DNA of 64,000 nucleotides from Brumimicrobium sp. (GCA_023957385.1 JAMLGZ010000001.1:730923-794922), one strand, 5' to 3'; numbered from the stretch's first letter, positions 10,392 through 20,984 are shown. Notes: generated by a model from the sequence alone, not told the origin. A program made the numbers and translations.

Positions 10392-11102
10392 ATGGGACAA
10401 AAAACGAATCCGATAGGAAATAGATTAGGTTTTATCCATGGTTGGGATTCTAACTGGTATGGTGGATTTGACTATTCTGATAAAATTGTTGAGGATGATA
10501 AAATTAGAAAATATCTAAAAGCTAGATTGTCTAATGCAAGCATCTCAAAAATTATCATTGAAAGAACCTTAAAATTGGTTACTGTAACTATCAATACTTC
10601 ACGTCCAGGAGTGATTATTGGTAAAGGTGGTCAAGAGGTAGATAAGCTCAAAGAAGAGCTTAAGAAGTTGACAGGTAAAGAAATTCAGATCAACATTTAT
10701 GAGATTAAACGTCCGGAATTGGATGCTCAGTTGGTTGCTGATAACATTGCTCATCAAATTCAAGCACGTATTTCTTTCCGTAGAGCTATTAAAATGGCTG
10801 TAGCTTCAACCATGAGAATGGGAGCGGAAGGAATAAAAGTTAAAATTTCAGGTCGTTTAAATGGCGCTGAAATGGCACGTGACGAAATGTACAAAGAGGG
10901 CCGTACACCTCTTCATACTTTCCGAGCTGATATTGACTATGCTTTAGCAGAAGCTCACACAACTTATGGCCGTATCGGTTTGAAAGTGTGGATTTGTAAA
11001 GGTGAAGTTTATGGAAAGCGTGATTTATCACCGAATATTGGACTGGATTCTCAAAAGAAGAAAGGAGGTAAACGTGGTGGTGCCAAAAGAAAGAAAAGAT
11101 AA
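10392..11102 (+). CDS. rpsC: 30S ribosomal protein S3
   Basis: S3 (236 residues) lines the mRNA entry channel. It starts [15 protein letters not shown] and has the KH-domain signature [16 protein letters not shown] near residue 75. The C-terminus is a lysine/arginine/glycine-rich tail. The gene begins 3 bases after rplV. Confidence 0.98.
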   Translation: MGQKTNPIGNRLGFIHGWDSNWYGGFDYSDKIVEDDKIRKYLKARLSNASISKIIIERTLKLVTVTINTSRPGVIIGKGGQEVDKLKEELKKLTGKEIQINIYEIKRPELDAQLVADNIAHQIQARISFRRAIKMAVASTMRMGAEGIKVKISGRLNGAEMARDEMYKEGRTPLHTFRADIDYALAEAHTTYGRIGLKVWICKGEVYGKRDLSPNIGLDSQKKKGGKRGGAKRKKR

Positions 11103-11128
11103 GTTTAATCTGAAAATCATTAGAAAAA

Positions 11129-11557
11129 ATGTTATCACCAAAGAAAACCAAATTTAGAAAACCGCAAAAAGGAAGAAATAAAGGACTTGCTTACAGAGGA
11201 AGTACTGTTGATTTCGGATCTTTTGCTATAAAATCTCTGGAGCCAGCTTGGATTACATCAAGACAAATCGAGGCTGCTCGTATCGCTGTTACACGTTATA
11301 TGAAACGTGAAGGAAGAGTATGGATACGTATTTTCCCAGACAAATCAGTTACATCTAAACCAGCTGAGGTTCGTATGGGTAAAGGAAAAGGAGCACCTAG
11401 TCACTGGGTGGCTGTAGTAAGACCAGGTCGAATTATATTTGAAGCGGATGGAGTTCCTTATGAAGTTGCAAAAGAAGCTCTTCGTTTGGCTGCTCAAAAA
11501 TTACCGGTAAAATGTAAGTTCATTACTAGACCTGATTATGTAATCCCTACTAAATAA
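11129..11557 (+). CDS. rplP: 50S ribosomal protein L16
   Basis: L16 (142 residues) contacts the A-site tRNA elbow. The start [16 protein letters not shown] and the [16 protein letters not shown] segment are diagnostic. Its length is normal. Confidence 0.98.
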   Translation: MLSPKKTKFRKPQKGRNKGLAYRGSTVDFGSFAIKSLEPAWITSRQIEAARIAVTRYMKREGRVWIRIFPDKSVTSKPAEVRMGKGKGAPSHWVAVVRPGRIIFEADGVPYEVAKEALRLAAQKLPVKCKFITRPDYVIPTK

Positions 11558-11565
11558 GTACGAAT

Positions 11566-11760
11566 ATGAAACAAGAAGAAATAGTTCAATTATCTGATCA
11601 AGATTTAAGAGATCGTCTTGATAACTCATTAGAGTCATTAAAGAAATTAATTGCTAATCATAGAATTTCTCCATTGGAAAATCCTATGCAAATTAGAAAT
11701 ATTCGTAAGGCGATTGCAAGAATTAATACAGAATTGTCTAAAAGAAAAGTCCAAAATTAA
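11566..11760 (+). CDS. rpmC: 50S ribosomal protein L29
   Basis: L29 (64 residues) is a small two-helix protein near the tunnel exit. Its identity rests on operon position between rplP and rpsQ and on the C-terminal MQIRNIRKAIARINTELSKR segment. Confidence 0.95.
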   Translation: MKQEEIVQLSDQDLRDRLDNSLESLKKLIANHRISPLENPMQIRNIRKAIARINTELSKRKVQN

Positions 11761-11787
11761 TTGGCGTAATTGTGAAATTGATTTGAT

Positions 11788-12045
11788 ATGGAAAATCAAC
11801 ATTTAAGAAAAGAAAGAATTGGGATTGTTACGAGTGAAGCAATGGATAAATCTATTGTTATCACAGTTGAAAGAAAAGTAAAACACCCAAAGTATGGTAA
11901 ATTCGTTAAAAAATCCAGTAAATTTGTCGCTCACGACGAAAAAAACGAGTGCCACGTAGGAGATACTGTTCTTATCCGTGAGTGCCGTCCTTTGTCTAAG
12001 ACAAAAAATTGGAGATTAATTGAAATTATTGAAAGAGCTAAATAA
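11788..12045 (+). CDS. rpsQ: 30S ribosomal protein S17
   Basis: S17 (85 residues) is an OB-fold primary rRNA binder. The segment [20 protein letters not shown] and the later [19 protein letters not shown] are characteristic. Confidence 0.97.
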   Translation: MENQHLRKERIGIVTSEAMDKSIVITVERKVKHPKYGKFVKKSSKFVAHDEKNECHVGDTVLIRECRPLSKTKNWRLIEIIERAK

Positions 12046-12054
12046 TTTATTGTA

Positions 12055-12423
12055 ATGATACAACAAGAGTCAAGGCTTAAAGTAGCAGATAACAGTGGTG
12101 CAAAAGAAGTTTTGTGTATCCGTGTATTAGGCGGAACAAGACGTCGTTATGCCTCTGTTGGCGATAAAATCGTCGTTACTGTTAAAAGCGCATTGCCCTC
12201 TGGTAACGTAAAGAAAGGACAAGTTACTAAGGCAGTAGTAGTAAGAACGAAGACAGCGATCCGTCGTGTAGATGGTTCATACATTCGTTTCGATGATAAT
12301 GCAGTGGTTTTATTAAACCAATCAAACGAGATGAGAGGTACTCGTATTTTTGGACCAGTAGCCAGAGAGCTTCGTGATAACAATTATATGAAGATTGTAT
12401 CATTAGCTCCTGAAGTACTTTAA
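12055..12423 (+). CDS. rplN: 50S ribosomal protein L14
   Basis: L14 (122 residues) lies at the subunit interface. The start [18 protein letters not shown] and the end [19 protein letters not shown] identify it. It is the first gene of the ancestral spc block, with no internal promoter that I can recognise. Confidence 0.98.
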   Translation: MIQQESRLKVADNSGAKEVLCIRVLGGTRRRYASVGDKIVVTVKSALPSGNVKKGQVTKAVVVRTKTAIRRVDGSYIRFDDNAVVLLNQSNEMRGTRIFGPVARELRDNNYMKIVSLAPEVL

Positions 12424-12435
12424 AATTATAGCAAT

Positions 12436-12753
12436 ATGCAGAAGAAATTTAATATTAAAGTAGGTGATACCGTTAAGGTTATTAGCGGAGAGCACCGTGG
12501 TCATCAAGGGGAAGTTCTTTCTATTGATAAAAAGAAAGATAGAGCTACAGTTCGTGGAGCAAACGTTGTAAAACGTCACTCTAAACCTGATGCAGCTAAC
12601 CCTAAAGGTGGTATTGTGGAGAAAGAAGCGGGTCTTCACATTTCTAACCTCATGCTTGTAGTTGGAAACGAACCAACTCGTGTTGGACGTAAAGAAAACA
12701 AGGATGGAAAACTAGTTCGTTACGCTAAAAAAACCGGACAAGAAATTAAGTAA
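12436..12753 (+). CDS. rplX: 50S ribosomal protein L24
   Basis: L24 (105 residues) initiates 50S assembly. The KOW motif ([19 protein letters not shown]) is visible near the N-terminus. Its stop codon overlaps the rplE start (TAATG), suggesting coupled translation. Confidence 0.97.
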   Translation: MQKKFNIKVGDTVKVISGEHRGHQGEVLSIDKKKDRATVRGANVVKRHSKPDAANPKGGIVEKEAGLHISNLMLVVGNEPTRVGRKENKDGKLVRYAKKTGQEIK

Positions 12754-13304
12754 TGAGTTATACGCCGAGATTAAAAGAGAAGTATAAAGCAGAGATAGTT
12801 TCTGCTTTACAAAAGCAATTCGGTTATAAAACCGTAATGCGCGTACCAAAACTTGAAAAGATTATTCTTTCTCAAGGGTTGGGAGAAGCTGTTGCAGATA
12901 AAAAAATTGTTGATGCTGCAATCGAAGATATCAGTATGATTTCCGGACAGAAGGCAATCGCTACTTATTCTAAGAAGGATATCTCTAACTTTAAATTAAG
13001 AAAGGGAGTTCCTATTGGAACAAAAGTGACTCTTCGTGGAGATAATATGTATGATTTCTTAGACAGATTGATTTCTATTGCTTTACCTCGTACACGTGAC
13101 TTTAAAGGAGTTCCTGTTAAAGGTTTTGATGGAAGAGGTAATTTCAATATGGGTGTTAAAGAACACATCATTTTTCCAGAAATGGATATTGATAAAGTAA
13201 ATAAAATTTTAGGAATGGATATCACTTTCGTTACTTCAGCTGAGAATGACGAAGAGGCAAAAGCATTATTAGAAGCTTTTGGTTTTCCATTTACAAAAAG
13301 ATAA
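12753..13304 (+). CDS. rplE: 50S ribosomal protein L5
   Basis: L5 (183 residues) binds 5S rRNA and contacts P-site tRNA. The segment [21 protein letters not shown] and the [21 protein letters not shown] region are typical. Confidence 0.98.
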   Translation: MSYTPRLKEKYKAEIVSALQKQFGYKTVMRVPKLEKIILSQGLGEAVADKKIVDAAIEDISMISGQKAIATYSKKDISNFKLRKGVPIGTKVTLRGDNMYDFLDRLISIALPRTRDFKGVPVKGFDGRGNFNMGVKEHIIFPEMDIDKVNKILGMDITFVTSAENDEEAKALLEAFGFPFTKR

Positions 13305-13310
13305 TAGAAT

Positions 13311-13580
13311 ATGGCAAAAGAATCAATGAAAGCTCGTGAGCGTAAAAGAGAAGCACTAGTTGCTAAATACGCTCAGAAAAGAAAAGCACTAAAGGAAGCA
13401 GGAGATTGGGATGCTTTACAAAAACTCCCTGCAAATTCTTCTAAAGTAAGATTACATAATCGTTGTAATTTAACTGGAAGACCTAGAGGTTATATCAGAC
13501 AATTTGGAATCTCAAGGGTAACATTCAGAGAAATGGCTCTTGCAGGTATGATTCCTGGTGTTAAAAAAGCAAGTTGGTAA
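13311..13580 (+). CDS. rpsN: 30S ribosomal protein S14, zinc-free type
   Basis: S14 (89 residues) is of the longer C-minus type: the paired CxxC zinc motifs of the short form are absent, and only a single cysteine lies in [15 protein letters not shown]. The C-terminal segment [19 protein letters not shown] is conserved. Confidence 0.97.
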   Translation: MAKESMKARERKREALVAKYAQKRKALKEAGDWDALQKLPANSSKVRLHNRCNLTGRPRGYIRQFGISRVTFREMALAGMIPGVKKASW

Positions 13581-13600
13581 TTCTATAGTAAGAAAAAGAT

Positions 13601-13999
13601 ATGAATACAGATCCAATAGCAGATTTCCTAACTCGTATTAGAAATGCGAGTAGCGTAAATAAAAAAATGGTGGAGATTCCTTCATCTGGAACTAAAGTTG
13701 CAATGGCTAAAATCCTTTTTGAAAAAGGATATATTGCTAACTTCTTAGTTGAAGAAAAAGCTCCTCAAAATGTAATTAAAATTGCATTAAAATATAATCC
13801 AACGACTAAAGTCCCTGCAATTACTAAATTGGAAAGGGTTTCTTCTCCTGGATTGAGAAAATATTGCAATTCAAAAGAATTACCTCGTGTATTAGACGGT
13901 CTTGGTATCGCTATCATCTCTACATCTAAGGGTGTTATGACTGATAAAGAAGCTAGACAACAAAATATCGGAGGCGAGGTATTATGTTATGTTTATTAA
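13601..13999 (+). CDS. rpsH: 30S ribosomal protein S8
   Basis: S8 (132 residues) is a central-domain assembly protein and the usual translational repressor of the spc operon. The start MNTDPIADFLTRIRNA and the end GVMTDKEARQQNIGGEVLC identify it. Confidence 0.97.
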   Translation: MNTDPIADFLTRIRNASSVNKKMVEIPSSGTKVAMAKILFEKGYIANFLVEEKAPQNVIKIALKYNPTTKVPAITKLERVSSPGLRKYCNSKELPRVLDGLGIAIISTSKGVMTDKEARQQNIGGEVLCYVY

Positions 14000-14020
14000 T
14001 TTATAAAGTATCAATAAAAA

Positions 14021-14575
14021 ATGTCAAGGATAGGTAAATCCCCAGTAATAATCCCGAGTGGAGTAGAAATAAAAATGGATGGAAACCTCATGACTGTTAA
14101 GGGTTCAAAAGGTGTTTTATCACAAGAAATGGACGATTGTGTAACAGTTAAGATCGAGGATGGTACATTAACATTTGACCGCGTATCGGATGCCCCTGAA
14201 CATAGATCAAAGCATGGTTTATACCGAGCTTTGACTGCTAATATGGTAGTGGGCGTATCGGAAGGGTACAAAAAGGTACTTGAAGTTATAGGAGTTGGAT
14301 ACCGTGCAGAAGCTACTGGTCAAATTTTGACTTTAGCGCTTGGTTATGCTCACCCTATAGTTCTTGAAGTTCCTAGTGAAATTAAGGTAACTGCTGAAAC
14401 CCAAAAAGGTAAAGCACCAGTGATTACATTAGAATCAGCTGATAAACAGTTGTTAGGACAAGTCGCTGCCAAAATTCGTTCCTTCCGTAAACCTGAACCT
14501 TATAAAGGTAAAGGTATTCGCCTTCAAGGTGAGTTTGTTAGAAAGAAAGCTGGTAAATCAGCTGGTAAAAAATAA
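14021..14575 (+). CDS. rplF: 50S ribosomal protein L6
   Basis: L6 (184 residues) lies near the factor-binding site. It starts MSRIGKSPVIIPSGVEI and carries the C-terminal signature PEPYKGKGIRLQGEFVRKKAGK. Confidence 0.98.
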   Translation: MSRIGKSPVIIPSGVEIKMDGNLMTVKGSKGVLSQEMDDCVTVKIEDGTLTFDRVSDAPEHRSKHGLYRALTANMVVGVSEGYKKVLEVIGVGYRAEATGQILTLALGYAHPIVLEVPSEIKVTAETQKGKAPVITLESADKQLLGQVAAKIRSFRKPEPYKGKGIRLQGEFVRKKAGKSAGKK

Positions 14576-14595
14576 CCTTAATTAAATAGTAAGAA

Positions 14596-14949
14596 ATGGC
14601 ATTTAGTAAAATAGCGAGAAGAGCTAAAATTAAGAAACGTATCCGAAAAAATATTTCGGGTACAGAAACACTACCAAGATTGACAGTGTTTAGAAGTAAT
14701 AAGCAAATTTACGCTCAAATAATTAATGATGTAAAAGGAGAAACTCTTGTTTCAGCTTCTTCACAGAAAATTAAAGAGTGTGCTTCTGTTAACAAAGTAG
14801 AGCAAGCTAAAATGATTGGGAAATTAATCGCTGAAAAAGCATTGAGTTCTAAAATTGAGTCTGTTCAGTTTGATCGTAACGGATATTTGTATCATGGTAG
14901 AGTTAAGGCCCTTGCTGAAGCAGCAAGAGAAGCTGGATTAAAATTTTAA
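14596..14949 (+). CDS. rplR: 50S ribosomal protein L18
   Basis: L18 (117 residues) binds 5S rRNA with L5. The segments [18 protein letters not shown] and [20 protein letters not shown] are diagnostic. Confidence 0.97.
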   Translation: MAFSKIARRAKIKKRIRKNISGTETLPRLTVFRSNKQIYAQIINDVKGETLVSASSQKIKECASVNKVEQAKMIGKLIAEKALSSKIESVQFDRNGYLYHGRVKALAEAAREAGLKF

Positions 14950-14952
14950 AAG

Positions 14953-15471
14953 ATGGCAGCAAAAATTAATAACAGAGTAAAACCTGCTGATTTAGAATTA
15001 GTAGATAAATTAGTAGCAGTTAATCGTGTTACTAAGGTAACAAAAGGAGGTCGTACTTTTAGTTTCTCAGCTGTAGTGGTTGTAGGAAATTCAAATGGTA
15101 TCGTTGGACAAGGTTTAGGAAAAGCTAATGAAGTAACAGAAGCAATTTCTAAAGCTATTGAAGACGCAAAGAAGAACCTTATTAAAGTTCCAATTATTAA
15201 TAAAACTATTCCTCACTCTCAGATAGGAAAATTTGGTGGTGCCAAAGTTTTAGTAAAACCAGCATCTGAAGGTACGGGAGTAATCGCTGGTGGTTCTATG
15301 CGTGCTGTATTAGAGAGCGCAGGAATTCACAATGTATTGACAAAATCACAAGGTTCATCAAACCCTGCAAATGTGGTTAAGGCAACTATCGATGCTTTAT
15401 CTCAATTAAGAGATGCTCATAGCGTAGCTAGACAACGTGGAATAACAATCGAACAAGTGTTTAATGGTTAA
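14953..15471 (+). CDS. rpsE: 30S ribosomal protein S5
   Basis: S5 (172 residues) contributes to decoding fidelity. The double-stranded-RNA-binding-type segment [20 protein letters not shown] and the [19 protein letters not shown] segment are present. It starts 3 bases after rplR. Confidence 0.98.
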   Translation: MAAKINNRVKPADLELVDKLVAVNRVTKVTKGGRTFSFSAVVVVGNSNGIVGQGLGKANEVTEAISKAIEDAKKNLIKVPIINKTIPHSQIGKFGGAKVLVKPASEGTGVIAGGSMRAVLESAGIHNVLTKSQGSSNPANVVKATIDALSQLRDAHSVARQRGITIEQVFNG

Positions 15472-15482
15472 AATGTAAGGAA

Positions 15483-15662
15483 ATGGCAAATACAGTTAAA
15501 ATTAAATTGGTAAGAAGTGCTATTAACCGTACACAACGTCAAAAAGAAACGGTAAAAGCATTAGGATTGAGAAAATTAAATCAAGTTGTTGAAAAAGAAG
15601 CAACTCCACAAATTTTGGGAATGGTTGCTAAGATTCCACATTTGGTACAAATTGTTGAATAA
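15483..15662 (+). CDS. rpmD: 50S ribosomal protein L30
   Basis: L30 (59 residues) is a short gene that is easily missed. It begins MANTVKIKLVRSAINRTQRQ and contains KALGLRKLNQVVEKEATPQI, the L30 core. It fills the gap between rpsE and rplO, the expected place in the spc block. Confidence 0.95.
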   Translation: MANTVKIKLVRSAINRTQRQKETVKALGLRKLNQVVEKEATPQILGMVAKIPHLVQIVE

Positions 15663-15683
15663 AAATCTTAAAAAATTAAAGTG

Positions 15684-16130
15684 ATGAGTCTAAATAATTT
15701 AAACCCTGCAAAAGGTTCTACTCACAACCAAAAAAGAATTGGACGTGGCCAAGGTTCTGGTCATGGTGGAACTTCTACTAGAGGGCATAAAGGTGCAAAA
15801 TCCAGATCAGGATATAGCAAGAAAATTGGATTTGAAGGAGGTCAGATGCCTCTTCAAAGACGTGTTCCTAAATACGGTTTCACTCCGCTAAATAAGACAG
15901 AATATAAAGCTGTTAATTTAGATGCAATTCAGGAATTAATCGACAGAAAAAATGTTTCTGAGATTACTCCAGAAATCTTACGTGAAAACGGTCTATTAGG
16001 AAATAGAGAATTAGTAAAAATCCTTGGAAGAGGAGAACTAAAATCTAAAGTTAATGTAACTGCACATAAATTTTCCGCTACTGCTAAAGCAGATATTGAA
16101 GCAAAAGGTGGCGAATGTTCAGAAATCTAA
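15684..16130 (+). CDS. rplO: 50S ribosomal protein L15
   Basis: L15 (148 residues) is a late-assembly protein. The glycine-rich segment GRGQGSGHGGTSTRGHKGAK and the FEGGQMPLQRRVPKYGF segment identify it. I start it at the ATG at 15684 (MSLNNLNPAKGS); a GTG immediately upstream is less likely. Confidence 0.97.
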   Translation: MSLNNLNPAKGSTHNQKRIGRGQGSGHGGTSTRGHKGAKSRSGYSKKIGFEGGQMPLQRRVPKYGFTPLNKTEYKAVNLDAIQELIDRKNVSEITPEILRENGLLGNRELVKILGRGELKSKVNVTAHKFSATAKADIEAKGGECSEI

Positions 16131-16156
16131 TTAACTTTGCAAACTAATTTTCAAAA

Positions 16157-17458
16157 ATGAAAAGATTAATAGACAGTTTAAAGCATATTTGGAAAGTTGA
16201 AGAACTAAGGAAAAGATTATTAATTACCTTTTCCTTGATTCTTGTTTTCCGAATTGGTTCTTTTATAATTTTACCTGGAGTAGATAGTTCAAGATTATCC
16301 ACTGAGGCTGATGCAGGAACCATTGAAGGATTATTAGGATTATTATCCGGAGGTGGATTTACACACGCTTCATTTATGGCTTTGGGTATTATGCCTTATA
16401 TTTCTGCTTCTATTATCATGCAATTATTAGGAATGGCTGTTCCAGCTGTTCAGAAAATGCAACAAGAGGGTGAAAGTGGTCAAAAACAGATAAATAATTA
16501 TACACGTATTTTGACTATTATTATCTGTGCGGTTCAAGCGCCTGGATACCTTTCTCTTTATGTTGCAGGTAAAGGTGCTATCCCTGCTGAGTTTATGAAT
16601 TCTCCTCTTTGGTGGATTCAATCAGTATTGGTTTTAGTAGCTGGTGCTATGATGGCTGTATGGTTAGGAGAAAGAATTACAGACAGAGGTGTTGGAAACG
16701 GTATTTCTTTATTGATTACTGTTGGTATCATCGCAAGACTCCCAGCATCCTTTGTTGCTGAGACTGCACAACGTTCTGCACTTGTAGTAATTCTTGAAGT
16801 GTTTGCATTTGTGGTAATTGTTATGGCAACTGTATTGATAGTTCAAGGTGTGAGAAAAATACCTATGAATTATGCAAAACGTGTTGCTAGTGCAAAGGGT
16901 GAAATGGTAAATGCTCAAGGAGCTCGTTCTTATATTCCAATTAAGGTGAACGCTTCTGGGGTTATGCCAATCATTTTTGCTCAAGCTATTATGACAGTGC
17001 CAGTAATGTTTATTCAAAAACAATTTGGAATCTTTGGATTCTGGTATAATTTGGTGTTAGCATTATTAATTATTGTATTCACGTATTTCTATACTGCATT
17101 GATGATTAATCCTAAGAAAATGGCTGATGATCTAAAGAGAAATGGTGGATTTATCCCAGGTATTAGACCGGGAAATGAAACTGCTGATTATATTGATGCA
17201 TTAGTTTCAAAAATCACTTTACCAGGATCTATTTTCCTTGCTCTGATAGCTATTATTCCTGCTATTGCTGTGAAATTTGGAATAGGTGATGGATTTGCTC
17301 TTTTCTTTGGAGGTACTTCTTTGCTGATTCTTGTTGGAGTTATCTTGGATACACTTCAGCAAATTGAATCTTATTTATTGAATCGTCATTATGATGGTTT
17401 AATGGAAGGAACTAAAGTGAGAGGAAGAAGAACTCAGGGTGAGTTGTCAGGAATGTAA
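16157..17458 (+). CDS. secY: Protein translocase subunit SecY
   Basis: SecY (433 residues) is the channel of the SecYEG inner-membrane translocon, through which the many signal-peptide proteins of this window are exported. About ten hydrophobic segments are visible. The family signature LGIMPYISASIIMQLL lies near residue 77 and a cytosolic C-terminal tail is present. It is followed directly by infA; the adk and map genes found here in many other bacteria are absent. Confidence 0.98.
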   Translation: MKRLIDSLKHIWKVEELRKRLLITFSLILVFRIGSFIILPGVDSSRLSTEADAGTIEGLLGLLSGGGFTHASFMALGIMPYISASIIMQLLGMAVPAVQKMQQEGESGQKQINNYTRILTIIICAVQAPGYLSLYVAGKGAIPAEFMNSPLWWIQSVLVLVAGAMMAVWLGERITDRGVGNGISLLITVGIIARLPASFVAETAQRSALVVILEVFAFVVIVMATVLIVQGVRKIPMNYAKRVASAKGEMVNAQGARSYIPIKVNASGVMPIIFAQAIMTVPVMFIQKQFGIFGFWYNLVLALLIIVFTYFYTALMINPKKMADDLKRNGGFIPGIRPGNETADYIDALVSKITLPGSIFLALIAIIPAIAVKFGIGDGFALFFGGTSLLILVGVILDTLQQIESYLLNRHYDGLMEGTKVRGRRTQGELSGM

Positions 17459-17473
17459 TTATAAAAGATATAG

Positions 17474-17692
17474 ATGGCAAAGCAAAAACCAATTGAGCAG
17501 GACGGAATTATTGTAGAAGCATTATCTAATGCAATGTTTAGAGTTGAATTAGAAAATGGACATGTTCTTACCGCTCATATATCAGGGAAAATGAGAATGC
17601 ACTATATAAAGATACTTCCTGGAGATAAGGTGAGAATCGAAATGTCTCCTTACGATTTATCAAAAGGGAGAATAACATTCAGATATAAATAA
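17474..17692 (+). CDS. infA: Translation initiation factor IF-1
   Basis: IF-1 (72 residues) is an OB-fold protein that blocks the ribosomal A site during initiation. [20 protein letters not shown] and the C-terminal [12 protein letters not shown] are diagnostic. It sits between secY and rpmJ. Confidence 0.97.
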   Translation: MAKQKPIEQDGIIVEALSNAMFRVELENGHVLTAHISGKMRMHYIKILPGDKVRIEMSPYDLSKGRITFRYK

Positions 17693-17720
17693 ATTGCTTA
17701 CAAGCTAAAATAAGAAGAAA

Positions 17721-17837
17721 ATGAAAGTAAGAGCTTCAGTAAAAAAACGATCAGAAGATTGTAAAATAGTAAAACGTAAAGGAAGAGTTTACGTGATTAA
17801 TAAAAAGAATCCTAAGTTTAAACAACGTCAAGGTTAA
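17721..17837 (+). CDS. rpmJ: 50S ribosomal protein L36
   Basis: L36 (38 residues) is a very short gene. It begins [20 protein letters not shown] and ends NPKFKQRQG. Only one cysteine of the usual CxxC...CH zinc site remains (C14), so this is the zinc-free form. It lies between infA and rpsM as expected. Confidence 0.95.
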   Translation: MKVRASVKKRSEDCKIVKRKGRVYVINKKNPKFKQRQG

Positions 17838-17851
17838 GATAATTTAAAGTT

Positions 17852-18226
17852 ATGGCAAGAATCGCAGGTATTGATTTACCAAAAAACAAAAGAGGGGTTA
17901 TAGGATTGACTTATATCTATGGTATCGGTCGTAGTCAAGCAAAAAAAATATTAACATCTAATGGAATTGATGAAAATATTAAAGTAGCAGATTGGGATGA
18001 TGACCAAGTAGGTAAAATTAGAACTTCTATTAACGAAATTAAAGTTGAAGGAGCGCTTCGTTCAGAAATCCAATTAAATATTAAACGTTTAATGGATATC
18101 GGATGCAACAGAGGTATCAGACATCGAGCTGGGTTACCTTTGAGAGGTCAAAGAACTAAAAACAACTCTAGAACAAGAAAAGGTAAGAGAAAAACTGTTG
18201 CTAATAAGAAAAAGGCAACTAAATAA
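17852..18226 (+). CDS. rpsM: 30S ribosomal protein S13
   Basis: S13 (124 residues) contacts the 50S subunit and P-site tRNA. The start [19 protein letters not shown] and the [20 protein letters not shown] tail are diagnostic. Confidence 0.98.
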   Translation: MARIAGIDLPKNKRGVIGLTYIYGIGRSQAKKILTSNGIDENIKVADWDDDQVGKIRTSINEIKVEGALRSEIQLNIKRLMDIGCNRGIRHRAGLPLRGQRTKNNSRTRKGKRKTVANKKKATK

Positions 18227-18235
18227 TAATTAATT

Positions 18236-18622
18236 ATGGCAAAAGCAAATCAAAAGAAGAAGAAAAATGTTAAAGTAGATGCTGTTGGCGAAGCGCATAT
18301 CCAAGCTACCTTCAACAATGTCATTATTTCTTTAACCAATGCGCAAGGGCAAGTTATATCTTGGTCTTCAGCTGGAAAAATGGGCTTTAAAGGTTCTAAA
18401 AAGAACACTCCGTATGCAGCACAAGTATCTGCAGAGGATTGTGCTAGAGAAGCTCATGACTTCGGATTACGTAGAGTAAAAGTATATGTGAAAGGACCAG
18501 GTACAGGTAGAGAATCAGCTATCCGTGCACTCCATAATGCTGGAATTGAAGTTACAGAAATCATAGACGTAACTCCATTACCTCACAATGGTTGTCGCCC
18601 TCCTAAACGTAGAAGAGTTTAA
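18236..18622 (+). CDS. rpsK: 30S ribosomal protein S11
   Basis: S11 (128 residues) lies on the 30S platform near the E site. The segments [19 protein letters not shown] and the C-terminal [18 protein letters not shown] are conserved. Confidence 0.98.
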   Translation: MAKANQKKKKNVKVDAVGEAHIQATFNNVIISLTNAQGQVISWSSAGKMGFKGSKKNTPYAAQVSAEDCAREAHDFGLRRVKVYVKGPGTGRESAIRALHNAGIEVTEIIDVTPLPHNGCRPPKRRRV

Positions 18623-18645
18623 TTGTAAATAAATTAATAATAAAT

Positions 18646-18675
18646 ACTGACGAAGGAAAAGCCTTAATTCTCAGT
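18646..18675 (+). promoter_or_regulatory. Hairpin in the rpsK-rpsD gap
   Basis: The gap before rpsD (74 bases) is the longest inside the operon. It can fold with ACTGA/TCAGT as outer stem and AAGG/CCTT as inner stem. Position just before rpsD makes an S4 autoregulatory or processing site possible, but this is inference from a short stem. Confidence 0.3.
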
Positions 18676-18696
18676 TGTAATTTAAAATAAAATAGT

Positions 18697-19302
18697 ATGG
18701 CAAGATATAATGGACCCAAATCAAAAATTGCTAGAAGATTTAGAGAGCCAATTTTTGGACCGGATAAAGCATTAGAAAGAAAAAAGTATGGACCTGGACA
18801 ACATGGACCTACTAAAAGAAGAGGAAAGCAATCAGAATACTCTATTCAGTTGCTAGAAAAACAAAAAGCAAAATATATTTATGGTATTTTGGAACGTCAG
18901 TTCGAAAATATGTATAAAAAAGCTGCTGCCCAAAGAGGAATTACAGGTGAAAACTTACTTGTTTTATGTGAATCTCGTTTGGATAACACTGTGTACCGTT
19001 TAGGTATTGCAACAACTAGAAGAGCTGCAAGACAGTTTGTATCTCACAAACACATCACAGTAAATGGAGAAGTAGTTAACATTCCTTCATATACACTAAG
19101 AAAAGGTGATGTAGTGGGTGTAAGAGAAAAATCAAAATCTCTAGAAGCTATTACCAATTCTATCGCATCTAACAATAAAACGTATGATTGGTTAGGTTGG
19201 GATGCTGCTTCAATGTCAGGAACTTTCATTAGTCTTCCTTCAAGAGATATGATTCCTGAAAATATCAATGAACAATTAATTGTAGAATTATATTCTAAAT
19301 AA
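18697..19302 (+). CDS. rpsD: 30S ribosomal protein S4
   Basis: S4 (201 residues) is a primary 16S rRNA binder. It has the start [18 protein letters not shown] and the S4 RNA-binding segment with [20 protein letters not shown] near residue 92. The zinc-site cysteines of some S4 forms are absent. It precedes rpoA by 18 bases. Confidence 0.98.
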   Translation: MARYNGPKSKIARRFREPIFGPDKALERKKYGPGQHGPTKRRGKQSEYSIQLLEKQKAKYIYGILERQFENMYKKAAAQRGITGENLLVLCESRLDNTVYRLGIATTRRAARQFVSHKHITVNGEVVNIPSYTLRKGDVVGVREKSKSLEAITNSIASNNKTYDWLGWDAASMSGTFISLPSRDMIPENINEQLIVELYSK

Positions 19303-19320
19303 TAATTAACGTATAAAAGT

Positions 19321-20313
19321 ATGGCAATTTTAGAATTTCAAAAGCCTGACAAGGTAATTATGATTGAATCTGACGATCACGAAGGTCAATTCGAGTTTCG
19401 TCCGTTAGAACCAGGTTATGGTATTACTGTTGGAAATGCTTTAAGAAGAATCTTACTTTCTTCTCTAGAGGGATTTGCAATCTCATCCATTAGAATTGAA
19501 GGTGTAGATCATGAGTTCTCTACAATTAAAGGTGTTGTTGAGGATGTTACTGAACTTATCTTGAATTTAAAACAGGTTCGTTTCAAACAACAAATTGAAG
19601 ATCAAATAGAAGAAACTGTTATCATTTCTATAGGAGGACAAAAAACTTTTAGTGCTGGAGATATTGGTAAATTTACTACAGCATTCCAAGTTTTAAATCC
19701 AGACTTAGTGATTTGTAACATGAATCCTTCTGTAAAATTAGATATAGAATTAAAGATTGTAAAAGGAAGAGGATATGTTCCTGCAAGTGAAAATAAAAAT
19801 TCTAATGCTCCTATAGGAACAATCTTTATCGATTCTATTTTTACACCAGTTAAGAATGTTAAATATTCTATCGAAAACTATCGTGTAGAACAAAAAACTG
19901 ACTATGAAAAGTTAGTGTTTGAGATTAAAACTGATGGTTCGATTCATCCTAAAGATGCATTACAAGAAGCAGCTAAGATTCTAATTCATCACTTCATGTT
20001 ATTCTCTGACGAGCGTATCACACTTGAAAGTGAAATGAAATCTGAAGTAGAAGAATTCGATGAAACATCTCTTCACATGCGTCAGTTATTAAAAACAAAA
20101 TTAATTGATTTAGATTTATCTGTACGTGCATTAAACTGCTTAAAGGCAGCTGATGTGGATACACTAGGTGATTTGGTTTCTTACAATAAAAATGATTTAT
20201 TGAAATTTAGAAACTTTGGTAAGAAATCTCTTACTGAATTAGAAGATCTAGTTGATGCGAAAGGATTGTCTTTTGGTATGAACACTGCTAAGTACAAATT
20301 AGATAAAGAATAA
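19321..20313 (+). CDS. rpoA: RNA polymerase subunit alpha
   Basis: The alpha subunit (330 residues) dimerises to nucleate RNA polymerase assembly. The N-terminal domain shows [20 protein letters not shown] near residue 30. The C-terminal domain, with [20 protein letters not shown] near 263 and [13 protein letters not shown] near 297, contacts activators and upstream DNA. Length is normal and it lies in its canonical place between rpsD and rplQ. Confidence 0.98.
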   Translation: MAILEFQKPDKVIMIESDDHEGQFEFRPLEPGYGITVGNALRRILLSSLEGFAISSIRIEGVDHEFSTIKGVVEDVTELILNLKQVRFKQQIEDQIEETVIISIGGQKTFSAGDIGKFTTAFQVLNPDLVICNMNPSVKLDIELKIVKGRGYVPASENKNSNAPIGTIFIDSIFTPVKNVKYSIENYRVEQKTDYEKLVFEIKTDGSIHPKDALQEAAKILIHHFMLFSDERITLESEMKSEVEEFDETSLHMRQLLKTKLIDLDLSVRALNCLKAADVDTLGDLVSYNKNDLLKFRNFGKKSLTELEDLVDAKGLSFGMNTAKYKLDKE

Positions 20314-20332
20314 CTAATTAAGATATTAAACA

Positions 20333-20962
20333 ATGAGACACGGTAATAAGATAAAAAGTTTAGGGAGAAAGTCAGAACACCGCCAAGCGATGTTAGCAAA
20401 TATGGCTTGCTCTCTTATCGAACACAAGAGAATCAATACAACTGTAGCAAAGGCAAAAGCACTTAGAGTATATTTAGAGCCTCTTTTAACAAAATCAAAA
20501 ACGGATTCTACTCATTCTCGAAGAGTAGTATTTAGTTACTTAAAAAATAAAGAAGCTATCACAGAATTATACAGAGAAATTGCTCCTAAAATTGCTGACA
20601 GACCAGGGGGATATTTACGTATTATCCGTCTAGGAAACAGATTAGGTGATAATGCTGAAATGTGTATGATTGAATTGGTTGATTTCAACGAATTGATGAC
20701 TGGTGGTAAAGATCAGAAGAAAACTACTCGTCGTTCAAGAAGAGGAGGTGGAGCTGCTAAAAAAGTTGATGCTACCGAAGCTGAAGTAGTTGAAGAAACT
20801 AAAAAAGAAGCAAAACCTAAAGCTAAAAAAGAAGCAAAACCAGCTGAAGATAAAGTGGAAGAACCTAAAGTAGAAGCTACTGAAGAACCTGCTGCTGAAG
20901 CTCCAACTGAAGAGCCAAAAGCTGAAGAAGGTAATGCTACTGAAGAGGAAACAAAAGAATAA
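20333..20962 (+). CDS. rplQ: 50S ribosomal protein L17 with long acidic/basic C-terminal tail
   Basis: The first roughly 125 residues are ordinary L17 ([40 protein letters not shown]), a protein near the tunnel exit. The remaining roughly 85 residues are low-complexity: a basic TRRSRRGGG linker, then repeated lysine/glutamate/alanine/proline segments such as [20 protein letters not shown]. Total length is 209 against about 120 in many bacteria. Bacteroidota L17 proteins are often extended, so this is probably lineage-typical. Last gene of the superoperon. Confidence 0.96.
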   Translation: MRHGNKIKSLGRKSEHRQAMLANMACSLIEHKRINTTVAKAKALRVYLEPLLTKSKTDSTHSRRVVFSYLKNKEAITELYREIAPKIADRPGGYLRIIRLGNRLGDNAEMCMIELVDFNELMTGGKDQKKTTRRSRRGGGAAKKVDATEAEVVEETKKEAKPKAKKEAKPAEDKVEEPKVEATEEPAAEAPTEEPKAEEGNATEEETKE

Positions 20963-20984
20963 TATCTTTTCGTTATTATAACTT

